Of a stretch of DNA of 64,000 nt, positions 17,834 to 24,823 are shown in pieces; within the stretch, counting starts at the first letter, position 1, and every line of letters begins with the position of its first letter. Source of the DNA: CBDBUR01 sp965209065 (GTDB lineage Bacteria > Pseudomonadota > Alphaproteobacteria > JAPOUT01 > G958296285). Below the pieces are notes generated by a model. It had not been told where the DNA came from and searched no databases. It was given only the letters and a program-made list of their open reading frames with translations. The stretch is from positions 124,001-188,000 of the forward strand of contig OZ242373.1 in assembly GCA_965209065.1 (NCBI GenBank). Reading direction: 5' to 3'. The translations under genes were made by a program, and so were the position numbers.

Positions 17834-19330
17834 ATGTTATCTATTATGGCGCAAGCGCAAAGAAAAACAAGTAAAAAGCGGCTTAAAGCAGAGAGGAAAG
17901 GGATAGGGTTTCACTTACATTCCAAGACCCCGAGCGAGGCGTCTCATCGCGGTGTGCAGGTTTTGTTTATGGGTCTGTTGCTTTTGGGTATGGGTCAGTC
18001 TCTATTTTTTGCGGTTTTGCCGCCCATCGCGCGCGAGCTGGGCTTGAGTGAATCGCAAACGGCGATTATTTTCTCCTTGTCGGCGATAGCGTGGGTTTTT
18101 TGCTCTCCCTTTTGGGGCAGGCAGAGCGATGTTTGGGGCAGGCGCAATATCATGGTGGTTGGTTTATCGGGGTTTGCGATTTCCACGTTGCTGATAACAG
18201 CGGTTATTTATGCGAGTCAAAGTGCGTTGCTTTCGGCTGCTTTGGTTTTGCCGTTTTTGATTATCGCGCGTTCATTTTTTGGTATTTTTGGCTCAGGCAC
18301 GATGCCGGCGGCGCAAGCCTATATGGCAGACAGAACCACAAGAGCAAAGCGCGCGCGTGGGGCTTCGTTAATAACGGCATCGTTTGGGATAGGCAATATC
18401 ATCGGACCGGGTTTGGCGGCGGGCTTGATAGTGTTTGGTTCTTTGGCGCCTTTTTTGATTGTCGGCACTTTGGGTTTAGTTGCTGCAGCGATGGTATTTT
18501 TTCTCGTGCCGCAGAAAAGCCGAGTCAATTTCAACAAGGGCAAGAACAAGCAAATGAGTATTTTCGCTAAGCCGTTACGCATTTTTGTGTTGCTTGGTTC
18601 TTTAGCGGGTTATGCGCAATCGGTTTTGATTCAGCTCACGGCTTTTTATTTTATCGACAAGCTAGGATTAGGGAAGACGGAAGTGACTCAGTTGGTTGGC
18701 ATCGGTTTTACTTTCATGGCGATGGGCGCTTTGTTTGCGCAGTTTGGTATTATCCAGCGCTTTGACCCGCCGGTGCGTTCTTTGCTTGTTTATAGTTCTC
18801 TTATTTTGATGCTTGCCTATTTGGGTTTGGCGTTTAGCGATAGTTATCCTGTGCTGGTTTTATATTTAGGTTTGAGCGGTTTGGGTTTTGGCTTGATGCG
18901 ACCGGGTTTGATGGCGGCGGCGAGTTTATCGGTGAGCAGGAGTCATCAAGGTGCGGCGGCGGGTGTTGTCAATGCGACCGCGGCGGTCGGGCATGTTATC
19001 AATCCTTTTACCGGCGCGGTGCTTTACGCCTATTACCCGCAAGGACCTTTTCTAATTGTAGCGTCAAGCATGATAGTGTTTTTTATGCTGGTGCTGTGGC
19101 ATCCGACGATAAAGAAACTTGGCTCTAAAGGCTTCGCGAGCGAAGACGGGCGTATCCACGCGCCTCACGTGGCGGGGGTGCCGCTTGAGGGCATCGAGCA
19201 AACCCTGCCCACCGAGCCTGAGAAAACCAAAGCCAGAAAAAAGCCGCAAGTCGCAGCGAAACCAAAGAAAAAAATTGACGCTCAAGCCAAAAGGCGTTAT
19301 GTTAAGCGTAAAGTTAAGGATAAAAAATGA
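17834..19330 (+). CDS. Major facilitator superfamily transporter with basic C-terminal tail
   Basis: The 498-residue protein has twelve predicted membrane segments and the MFS motif A loop (GRQSDVWGRRN) between helices 2 and 3, plus the GSGTMPAAQAYMADRT stretch of drug/proton antiporters of the TetA-like type. A cytoplasmic tail of about 70 residues is unusually rich in lysine and arginine (KKPQVAAKPKKKIDAQ and on). No ribosome site is seen; a TATAAT at 17830-17835 overlaps the first ATG, so the ATG at 17846 (MAQAQRK) may be the real start of a leaderless transcript. The stop overlaps the rpmJ start by four bases. Substrate unknown. Confidence 0.85.
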   Translation: MLSIMAQAQRKTSKKRLKAERKGIGFHLHSKTPSEASHRGVQVLFMGLLLLGMGQSLFFAVLPPIARELGLSESQTAIIFSLSAIAWVFCSPFWGRQSDVWGRRNIMVVGLSGFAISTLLITAVIYASQSALLSAALVLPFLIIARSFFGIFGSGTMPAAQAYMADRTTRAKRARGASLITASFGIGNIIGPGLAAGLIVFGSLAPFLIVGTLGLVAAAMVFFLVPQKSRVNFNKGKNKQMSIFAKPLRIFVLLGSLAGYAQSVLIQLTAFYFIDKLGLGKTEVTQLVGIGFTFMAMGALFAQFGIIQRFDPPVRSLLVYSSLILMLAYLGLAFSDSYPVLVLYLGLSGLGFGLMRPGLMAAASLSVSRSHQGAAAGVVNATAAVGHVINPFTGAVLYAYYPQGPFLIVASSMIVFFMLVLWHPTIKKLGSKGFASEDGRIHAPHVAGVPLEGIEQTLPTEPEKTKARKKPQVAAKPKKKIDAQAKRRYVKRKVKDKK

Positions 19331-19452
19331 AAATTCGCAATTCGTTAAGATCTGTTCGCTATCGCCATCGTGCGAATAGGGTTGTGCGCCGTCGGGGCAG
19401 GCTTTTTGTTATAAATAAAATCAACAGGCGCTTCAAGGCACGACAAGGCTAA
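19327..19452 (+). CDS. rpmJ: 50S ribosomal protein L36 (bL36)
   Basis: A 41-codon gene begins at the ATG that overlaps the MFS stop (ATGA). The product MKIRNSLRSVRYRHRANRV followed by VRRRGRLFVINKINRRFKARQG matches bL36 from end to end, including the RRRGR, VINK and RFKARQG blocks. It has no cysteines, so it is the zinc-free type. bL36 is the smallest ribosomal protein and helps assemble the 50S peptidyl-transferase region. Its position between two transporter genes is unusual, because rpmJ often lies in the spc operon or alone; a zinc-free paralogue can replace a zinc-binding copy under zinc limitation, but this cannot be tested from one locus. Confidence 0.95.
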   Translation: MKIRNSLRSVRYRHRANRVVRRRGRLFVINKINRRFKARQG

Positions 19453-19461
19453 CCGCAGAAT

Positions 19462-20094
19462 ATGACAGGGGTAAATTTAGCTGAGCTTGCGGCTTTTTCT
19501 TTAATTAGCGCTTTTACACCGGGTCCTAATAATATCGTGGCGATGTCGCAGAGCTTGTTGTTTGGTTTTCGGCGTTCTCAACCTTTTTTAGCGGGCATTT
19601 GCGTGGGCGTTTTTATAGTTTTGTCCTTGTGCGCTTTGTTTTCGGCGGGCTTGCTGAGTGCGTGGCAAGGGGGCGAGCGCGTATTACGCATTATTGGCGG
19701 TCTTTATATTTTGTGGCTTGCGTGGAGCATTCTTGCGAGCGCGACCGCAAGGCTTGAAGGTGATGTCAAAGAGGAAGAAGTATTAAGTTTTGAGCGCGGG
19801 TTGTTTCTGCAATTTGTTAATCCGAAAATCATTCTTTTTGGTTTAACGGTTTTTTCGGGTTTTTTGGGTTCAATGTTGACCTTCAATTTTTGGATTTTGT
19901 TAGCGGTGATTATTTTCACGGCGCAAACTTATATTGCGATAAGCCTTTGGGCTTTGGCGGGTCAGGGGATAAGTCGATTTTTGGCGGGTAGAGTTGCTTC
20001 TATTATCATCGCGGTTGTGTTAGCTTTAATGCTAGTGGTGGTGGCTTATGATTTGTCTGATATTAAGACTATTATCGCGGGAGCTATACAATGA
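19462..20094 (+). CDS. LysE/RhtB-family amino-acid exporter
   Basis: A 210-residue inner-membrane protein with about six hydrophobic segments and the family signature near the N terminus (FTPGPNNIVAMSQSLLFG). The middle holds FLQFVNPKIILFGL, the second conserved LysE element (usually NPKA). Members export amino acids or analogues such as lysine, homoserine or threonine. The gene begins nine bases after rpmJ and its stop overlaps the next ATG (ATGA), so it is part of a tightly packed plus-strand run from the MFS gene to the PP-loop ATPase. Substrate unknown. Confidence 0.85.
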   Translation: MTGVNLAELAAFSLISAFTPGPNNIVAMSQSLLFGFRRSQPFLAGICVGVFIVLSLCALFSAGLLSAWQGGERVLRIIGGLYILWLAWSILASATARLEGDVKEEEVLSFERGLFLQFVNPKIILFGLTVFSGFLGSMLTFNFWILLAVIIFTAQTYIAISLWALAGQGISRFLAGRVASIIIAVVLALMLVVVAYDLSDIKTIIAGAIQ

Positions 20095-20645
20095 GTGAGC
20101 AGGTAAAAATTAAAATAAAGTTTTGGGCTGTCACGGGGATAGTGTTCGGGTTAATTTTATCGCGGTTGCTTCCTCACCTTGATAACTTCACCCCGATTGT
20201 TGCGGCATCTTTGTTTGGCGGGGCTTATTTTTCTAATAGGGGCATTGCTTTTTTTGTGCCTTTATGCGCGATGTTGATAAGCGATATTGTTTTGGAGTTA
20301 TTCACGCCGATGCGTGGCATTCATTCTTTAATGCCTGTGGTGTATAGCTGTTTTGCTTTTTTTGTTTTGTTAGGCATTTGGTTGAGGCGCTATCGCGCTT
20401 TTTATGCGCCGTGGCTGATGGCGATTTTGGCTTCCACTTTATTTTTCATCACCACTAATTTTGCGGTTTGGGCGGGCAGTTCTCTTTACCCACCGACACT
20501 AGAGGGTTTGATAACTTGCTATATAGTTGCCGTGCCTTTTTATGGCAACCAGCTTGTGGGTAATTTATTTTACACGATAGGGATATTTGGCTTATGGCGT
20601 TTGGCTATGCGCCATTTTGCTGTTTTGTCCTATGAGCGAAGGTAA
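20091..20645 (+). CDS. DUF6580-family membrane protein
   Basis: The 184-residue protein has five or six predicted membrane helices. FTPIVAASLFGGAYFSNRG followed by VPLCAMLISDIVLELF is the conserved block of the DUF6580 putative transport family, which resembles the substrate-binding subunits of energy-coupling-factor transporters. It overlaps the LysE stop by four bases and the next gene by 14 bases. No experimental role is known to me for this family, and no ECF ATPase genes are nearby. Confidence 0.7.
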   Translation: MSEQVKIKIKFWAVTGIVFGLILSRLLPHLDNFTPIVAASLFGGAYFSNRGIAFFVPLCAMLISDIVLELFTPMRGIHSLMPVVYSCFAFFVLLGIWLRRYRAFYAPWLMAILASTLFFITTNFAVWAGSSLYPPTLEGLITCYIVAVPFYGNQLVGNLFYTIGIFGLWRLAMRHFAVLSYERR

Positions 20646-21303
20646 AGCGAAGGCGCTCATTGCTTGGTCTTCGGGCAAGGATAGTGCGTGGGCTTTTTAT
20701 CGTGCGCAGAAGCATTTTGACATTCAAGGGATGCTCACCACGCTAACGAAGCCTTACGAGCGGATATCGATGCACGGGGTTCGTGAAACAATTTTAGATA
20801 GGCAAGCGGCGGCGATAGGCTTGCCTTGTCATAAGGTATGGTTGCCGACCTCGCCTTGTTCTAACGAAGTGTATGAGCAAGTGATGGAAGAGGCACTCTT
20901 ACCGCTAAAAGCATCGGGCATCACGCATGTTATTTTTGGGGATTTATTTTTAGAGGACATCCGCGCTTATCGCGAGAGGCAGATGGCAAAGATTGATATG
21001 GAGCCGGTTTTTCCTCTATGGGGCGAGGAGACGGCAGCGCTTGCTGAAACGATGGTAGATGGTGGGTTGCGTGCGGTTGCGGTTTGTATCAATCCTAAAA
21101 AGTTGAGTCCTAACTTTGCGGGGCGCATGTTTGACAAGTCGTTTATAAAAGACTTACCGCCAGATATTGACCCGTGCGGAGAAAACGGAGAATTTCATAC
21201 TGCGGTTATTGACGCGCCTTTTTATAAAGCGCCGATAGAGGTTAAGGTTAGCGAAGGGATTGAGCGCGATGGCTTTGTTTTTTCCGATGTTGCGCCGATT
21301 TAG
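20632..21303 (+). CDS. PP-loop ATPase, Dph6/TIGR00290-like (adenine nucleotide alpha hydrolase)
   Basis: The 223-residue protein starts MSEGKAKALIAWSSGKDSAW, containing the ATP-pyrophosphatase PP-loop SSGKDS. Further on are GVRETILDRQA, IFGDLFLEDIRAYRE and the DPCGENGEFHT block near the C terminus, all hallmarks of the TIGR00290 family whose eukaryotic and archaeal members are diphthine-ammonia ligases. Bacteria lack diphthamide, so the substrate here is unknown. A frame extension to 20587 would overlap the previous gene by 59 bases; the ATG at 20632 matches family starts. It ends a five-gene co-directional run. Confidence 0.82.
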   Translation: MSEGKAKALIAWSSGKDSAWAFYRAQKHFDIQGMLTTLTKPYERISMHGVRETILDRQAAAIGLPCHKVWLPTSPCSNEVYEQVMEEALLPLKASGITHVIFGDLFLEDIRAYRERQMAKIDMEPVFPLWGEETAALAETMVDGGLRAVAVCINPKKLSPNFAGRMFDKSFIKDLPPDIDPCGENGEFHTAVIDAPFYKAPIEVKVSEGIERDGFVFSDVAPI

Positions 21304-21316
21304 ATTATTCTTGTTC

Positions 21317-21712
21317 CTATTCTTGTTTTTGTCTTTGGATAATAAGGGCGGTGCCGATACTCAAAATAGGCAAGACGAATAGGGCGGGCATGATATTTTT
21401 CAGCCAATCGCTATAGGTAATATCAAATAGCGGCAAGAGAATAAGCCAATCGAGCGCGGTATTGACGATAATCCAAATGATTCCAATGACGATGCCTTCG
21501 CGCAGGAAATGGCTTTTGACATCCTTGAAATAAAAGAAAAGAAACCCCATCGCGAGTAGCGCAGTGCTTAGGTAGAAAATGTTTTGCGTTAGCAATAGCT
21601 CAAGGCGCGGCTTGCCTTCGGGCGTGAAAAGAAAAGCTCCAACGGTGAAAACGCCAATCCAAATGAGCGCTCCGAGCAAAGCAATTTTAATGTTTTTGTT
21701 TAGTTTATTCAT
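21317..21712 (-). CDS. Small four-helix membrane protein, unrecognised
   Basis: The 131-residue product has four strongly hydrophobic stretches (around IALLGALIWIGVFTVGAFLF, LSTALLAMGFLFFYF, GIVIGIIWIIVNTAL and LPILSIGTALII) and short charged loops. I do not recognise a named family. The start at 21712 is chosen because it lies six bases after a TCTCCT complement (AGGAGA) at 21719-21724; a second ATG is three bases upstream. The gene lies 57 bases downstream of tRNA-Asn on the same strand and may be co-transcribed with it. Confidence 0.6.
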   Translation of the reverse strand: MNKLNKNIKIALLGALIWIGVFTVGAFLFTPEGKPRLELLLTQNIFYLSTALLAMGFLFFYFKDVKSHFLREGIVIGIIWIIVNTALDWLILLPLFDITYSDWLKNIMPALFVLPILSIGTALIIQRQKQE

Positions 21713-21735
21713 CATCAATCTCCTGTTAAATTGGC

Positions 21736-21783
21736 TGTGGCTCACCGAGCCTGTGGCTCACCGAGCCTGTGGCTCCCCGGGCC
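21736..21783. repeat. Three 16-bp tandem units at the 3' end of tRNA-Asn
   Basis: On the plus strand TGTGGCTCACCGAGCC occurs twice in a row (21736-21751 and 21752-21767), then as TGTGGCTCCCCGGGCC (21768-21783). The third unit is the acceptor end of the tRNA-Asn gene including its encoded CCA. The first two units each fold as a small hairpin (GGCTC/GAGCC). Confidence 0.8.
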
Positions 21784-21845
21784 GGACTCGAACCAGCGAC
21801 CTGACGGTTAACAGCCGTCTGCTCTACCAACTGAGCTACCGAGGA
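21770..21845 (-). tRNA. tRNA-Asn (anticodon GTT)
   Basis: The minus strand gives a full 76-base tRNA: acceptor TCCTCGG pairing with CCGGGGA through one wobble, D arm AGCTCAGTTGGTAGAGC, anticodon stem GACGG/CCGTC around CTGTTAA (anticodon GTT), T arm GCTGGTTCGAGTCCGGC and an encoded GCCA end. GTT decodes asparagine AAC/AAT. The 3' end is followed by two more near-copies of its last 16 bases. Confidence 0.97.
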
Positions 21846-21879
21846 ATAGTTTCAATGGTGAGAGTAGCACAAAATTTAT

Positions 21880-22455
21880 TTAAGCAGCAATTTTTTCAAT
21901 GAGTGCTTCAAGCCCTTTTAACACAAGTTTTTCTTCGGCTTTCATTACGCGCGTGGCGAGGCTTTCGGGGCTATCGTCGGCTTTGATGGCAAGGCGGGGG
22001 GTTTGAGCGATGATTTCGCCTTCGTCATAATGCTCATTGACATAGTGGATAGTCGCACCACTATATTTTTCTTTAGCGTCGAGCACGGCTTTATGAACAT
22101 TGATTCCAAACATTCCCTTACCGCCAAATTTAGGCAAAAGAGAGGGGTGGATATTAATCACTGGAGCAATGTCCGCCGCCAAAAGAGAGGGAGGGATTTT
22201 TTTAAGATAGCCACTCAGCACGATGAAGTCAGGACTTATAACTTTTATCTGCTCGGCAAGGTCTTTGTCGTCATTGATATATTTCGCGTTTATATTATTT
22301 TCCCTCGCGAAGGTAAGCGCCGGCGCGTGAGTTTTATTGCTAATGACAAGCTCTATGCGCGCTTTGAGTTTATTATTAGCAATCGCGCGTGCCACCGCCC
22401 GCATCGCCGAGCCATTGTTAGATGCTAAAAAAACTAAACGCGCTATCCTAGACAT
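21880..22455 (-). CDS. purN: Phosphoribosylglycinamide formyltransferase
   Basis: PurN transfers the formyl group of 10-formyl-tetrahydrofolate to glycinamide ribonucleotide in purine synthesis. The 191-residue product has the phosphate-binding start (VFLASNNGSAMRAVARAI), the LSGYLKKIPP segment, the catalytic block INIHPSLLPKFGGKGMFG, and SGATIHYVNEHYDEGEII with the conserved aspartate-glycine-glutamate. Length is typical. It is not next to purM as in many bacteria; instead the thioesterase gene precedes it by 18 bases on the same strand. Confidence 0.93.
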   Translation of the reverse strand: MSRIARLVFLASNNGSAMRAVARAIANNKLKARIELVISNKTHAPALTFARENNINAKYINDDKDLAEQIKVISPDFIVLSGYLKKIPPSLLAADIAPVINIHPSLLPKFGGKGMFGINVHKAVLDAKEKYSGATIHYVNEHYDEGEIIAQTPRLAIKADDSPESLATRVMKAEEKLVLKGLEALIEKIAA

Positions 22456-22473
22456 AGAATCATTATAACGGAG

Positions 22474-23310
22474 CTAAAGAGCAATCGCAAGCTGGCGCAC
22501 ACGCGCGAGAAGCTTGCCGTTTTTACTCCAAATATCGCCGTCTTCGGTGAATAGCCCGCCGAGTGTTTCGAGTGCTTGAAAGCGCGCGAGCACAGGTTCG
22601 GTCGGTTTAAGCTGGGGATAAATTTCGGCTTGAACAAAATAAACGGAGAGCTCAATGGTAGGCATACCGCGTGATTTTCCGAATTGCTCTTGGGACATAA
22701 TGCTAAAAAGAGCGGGCGGCCAGCAATCGCTAATGGCGGCTAACATTTCAGCATTAAAATCAGCAGGCGGTTCGAGTAGCCTTGTCCAACCGCCTGAGAT
22801 GGCTTTATCCCCGCTGGTAAAAGGCTGCGTGCCAAATGCCGAACGCATTTCGTAATTATTGTGAATAGGCAGCATTTTCGGCATAAGCGGAGACTCATCA
22901 AAAGAAAGTGCTGCAGGCATTTTTTCATGGGGCAGATGGATGCGCGTGTCATAAGGCAGAGAGAAACTAGCGATGGCACTCGCGCATAATATATCCTCTT
23001 GCCACATCTCGGCGCGGACGAAGGTGAGGCTCTTGCCCTGCCGAATGATTTGAGTTTTTATTTGGCATGCGCTTATTTTAGGTGCCGCGAAATAATCCAC
23101 CGTGAGCGAGCGCGCGAGGCGGTTGCCCTCAACGGCGAGGCGCGCGGCGCGCAGCAGATAAGCAGCGATAAACCCACCATTAGGACCAACCACAATAACC
23201 CAATCTTGCGTGATGTGTCCTTTATAGGTTTTAGTAAAAGGGTTGCTCGCGGAACTATCGCCTACATGTTGATGGGTGCGTTGGGGGGTAATCGCAGTTT
23301 CAAAATTCAT
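22474..23310 (-). CDS. Acyl-CoA thioesterase-like protein (double hotdog)
   Basis: The 278-residue product resembles the TesB-like thioesterase family: VGPNGGFIAAYLLRAA at the start of the first hotdog, RSLTVDYFAAP, a GKSLTFVRAEMWQEDILCASA strand block, and a second hotdog from about residue 140 with GGWTRLLE and the ETLGGLFTEDGDIWSKNGKLLA ending. Members hydrolyse acyl-CoA esters. The acyl chain is unknown. It lies upstream of purN and is transcribed away from the TIGR03084 gene across 37 bases. Confidence 0.8.
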   Translation of the reverse strand: MNFETAITPQRTHQHVGDSSASNPFTKTYKGHITQDWVIVVGPNGGFIAAYLLRAARLAVEGNRLARSLTVDYFAAPKISACQIKTQIIRQGKSLTFVRAEMWQEDILCASAIASFSLPYDTRIHLPHEKMPAALSFDESPLMPKMLPIHNNYEMRSAFGTQPFTSGDKAISGGWTRLLEPPADFNAEMLAAISDCWPPALFSIMSQEQFGKSRGMPTIELSVYFVQAEIYPQLKPTEPVLARFQALETLGGLFTEDGDIWSKNGKLLARVRQLAIAL

Positions 23311-23347
23311 TCTTTTTTATAGCCTATTTTTCTGTTAAAATCACTTT

Positions 23348-24151
23348 ATGATTGAACAAGCTCCAGACTTCAAGGCAGAGTGTGAAGCACTTTATGCTTT
23401 GCTATCGCCTTTAGACGAGGCGCAATTTGAGCTAGAGACGCAATTCAAGGGCTGGACGATAAATCAGATATTGGCGCATTTACATTTATGGAACATCGCG
23501 GCGGATAAGTCTTTGGCTGATGAAGCTGCGTTTGTTTCTTTTACACGAGAGCTCGGCGCGTGGGTCGCGGCGAAAAAGGGCACGATGAGGGAGTTTGAGC
23601 TAAAGCAAGTGAATGACTTAAAGGGGCATAGGCTCTTATCAGCATGGCATACCTATTACGCGGCGATGGCGGCGCGGTTTTATGAAGCCGACAGCAAGAA
23701 GCGGGTTAAGTGGGTTGGACCCGATATGAGCGTGCGCTCGTCAATAACGGCGCGGCTGATGGAAACGTGGGCGCATGGGCAAGCGGTGTATGATATTTTG
23801 GGTATCGCGCGTGAGAACAAGGACCACATTAAGAACATTGCGGTTTTGGGGGTGAACACTTATGGCTGGACTTTTCAAGTGCGTGGGCTGAAGCCTCTTG
23901 AGCCGAAGCCCTATGTAGAGCTGCTTGGTCCAACCGGAGCCACTTGGCAATGGGGAGAGGCAAGCGATGAGGTGTTTATCAAAGGTTTGGCGGAAGAATT
24001 TTGTCAAGTTGTCACGCAAACGCGCAACATAGCCGATACCCGTTTAGAAGTGAAGGGGGAAGCGGCGCAATTTTGGATGTCAAATGCGCAGTGTTTTGCC
24101 GGCGGCGCGGAAAAGCCTCCTGCGGCTAAAACAAGATTTACTACCCGCTAA
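23348..24151 (+). CDS. TIGR03084-family metal-binding protein (DinB/maleylpyruvate isomerase-like)
   Basis: The 267-residue protein begins with a DinB-like four-helix bundle: FKGWTINQILAHLHLWNIAA carries the first metal-ligand histidines and LMETWAHGQAVYDILG the later one. The second half contains VNTYGWTFQVRGLKP and ends with a WMSNAQCFAGG motif, as in the TIGR03084 family related to mycothiol-dependent maleylpyruvate isomerases and wyosine-domain proteins. Alphaproteobacteria do not make mycothiol, so another thiol or substrate is likely. A strong bidirectional terminator follows. Confidence 0.78.
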   Translation: MIEQAPDFKAECEALYALLSPLDEAQFELETQFKGWTINQILAHLHLWNIAADKSLADEAAFVSFTRELGAWVAAKKGTMREFELKQVNDLKGHRLLSAWHTYYAAMAARFYEADSKKRVKWVGPDMSVRSSITARLMETWAHGQAVYDILGIARENKDHIKNIAVLGVNTYGWTFQVRGLKPLEPKPYVELLGPTGATWQWGEASDEVFIKGLAEEFCQVVTQTRNIADTRLEVKGEAAQFWMSNAQCFAGGAEKPPAAKTRFTTR

Positions 24152-24190
24152 AGTCGATAGGGCTAAAAGCCTATAAAAAGGGGAAAAAGA

Positions 24191-24225
24191 AAAAAGGGAA
24201 GGAGGATAACCTCACTTCCCTTTTT
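24191..24225. terminator. Bidirectional Rho-independent terminator
   Basis: AAAAAGGGAAGGAGG pairs with CCTC-A-CTTCCCTTTTT (one bulged A, four-base loop), giving a strong hairpin with an A run on one side and a T run on the other. It lies between convergent genes (TIGR03084 and the polyG lipoprotein) and should stop both. Confidence 0.85.
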
Positions 24226-24253
24226 AGGATTATTATCTTAAAAGAAATTTGTT

Positions 24254-24805
24254 TTAAGGTGTTGGGCTACCGCAAGTAACACTACGTGTTGTCGTGCCAG
24301 TGCTACAAGGTATGCAACAATCGTTGGTTATAGCAGTTGCGAGGTCAGAGCCGCATTGACTACCAGGATCATCGCCATTCTCACCTAATTGCCAAGCATA
24401 GGTTCTTCCGCCTGTAGCATAATCAATAGTTGCACCCCAGCATACTGTTGTATTTTCGTCACAACTAAATCCAACCGATACACTTTCGCCGTCTGCCAAA
24501 GTTCCACTAGGGCTATCACTACCGGTAGCACTACCCGTAATCGCTGTGAATGATGTTCCAGCGGCGTTTGGAGTGAAGAATTTATAACGAACTCCCCCAG
24601 CAACATCAAGACGAGGACTCGTGCATTGATTGTTCAGCGTGAACATCATGGCATTAACACTAGAGGCGGGAACGATAGTTCCTGACGGGCCACCGCCGCC
24701 ACCGCCGCCGCCTCCACCGCCGCCTCCGCCGCCACCAGCGGCACAAGCAACAGCAACTAAGGCTAGGGTGAGAGTTAAGGTTATGTTTTTAAGTGTAGTT
24801 TTCAT
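24254..24805 (-). CDS. Cysteine-rich lipoprotein with poly-glycine spacer
   Basis: The 183-residue product has a lipoprotein signal (ALVAVAC) followed at once by AA and sixteen consecutive glycines encoded by mixed GGN codons. The mature domain is rich in serine, threonine, glycine and cysteine (at least seven after the lipid cysteine, including a CCIPC cluster near the C terminus) and reads as a small beta-rich domain (VRYKFFTPNAAG, GESVSVGFSCDENTTVCWG, YAWQLGENGDDPG). I do not recognise the domain. Poly-glycine tethers after a lipobox are seen in surface-exposed lipoproteins. Start 24805 is chosen because AGGATGG lies just upstream; the ATG at 24814 has no ribosome site. It follows the inverse autotransporter gene closely and is probably co-expressed. 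Confidence 0.75.
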   Translation of the reverse strand: MKTTLKNITLTLTLALVAVACAAGGGGGGGGGGGGGGGGPSGTIVPASSVNAMMFTLNNQCTSPRLDVAGGVRYKFFTPNAAGTSFTAITGSATGSDSPSGTLADGESVSVGFSCDENTTVCWGATIDYATGGRTYAWQLGENGDDPGSQCGSDLATAITNDCCIPCSTGTTTRSVTCGSPTP

Positions 24806-24823
24806 TGTGTCCATCCTTTTTAA

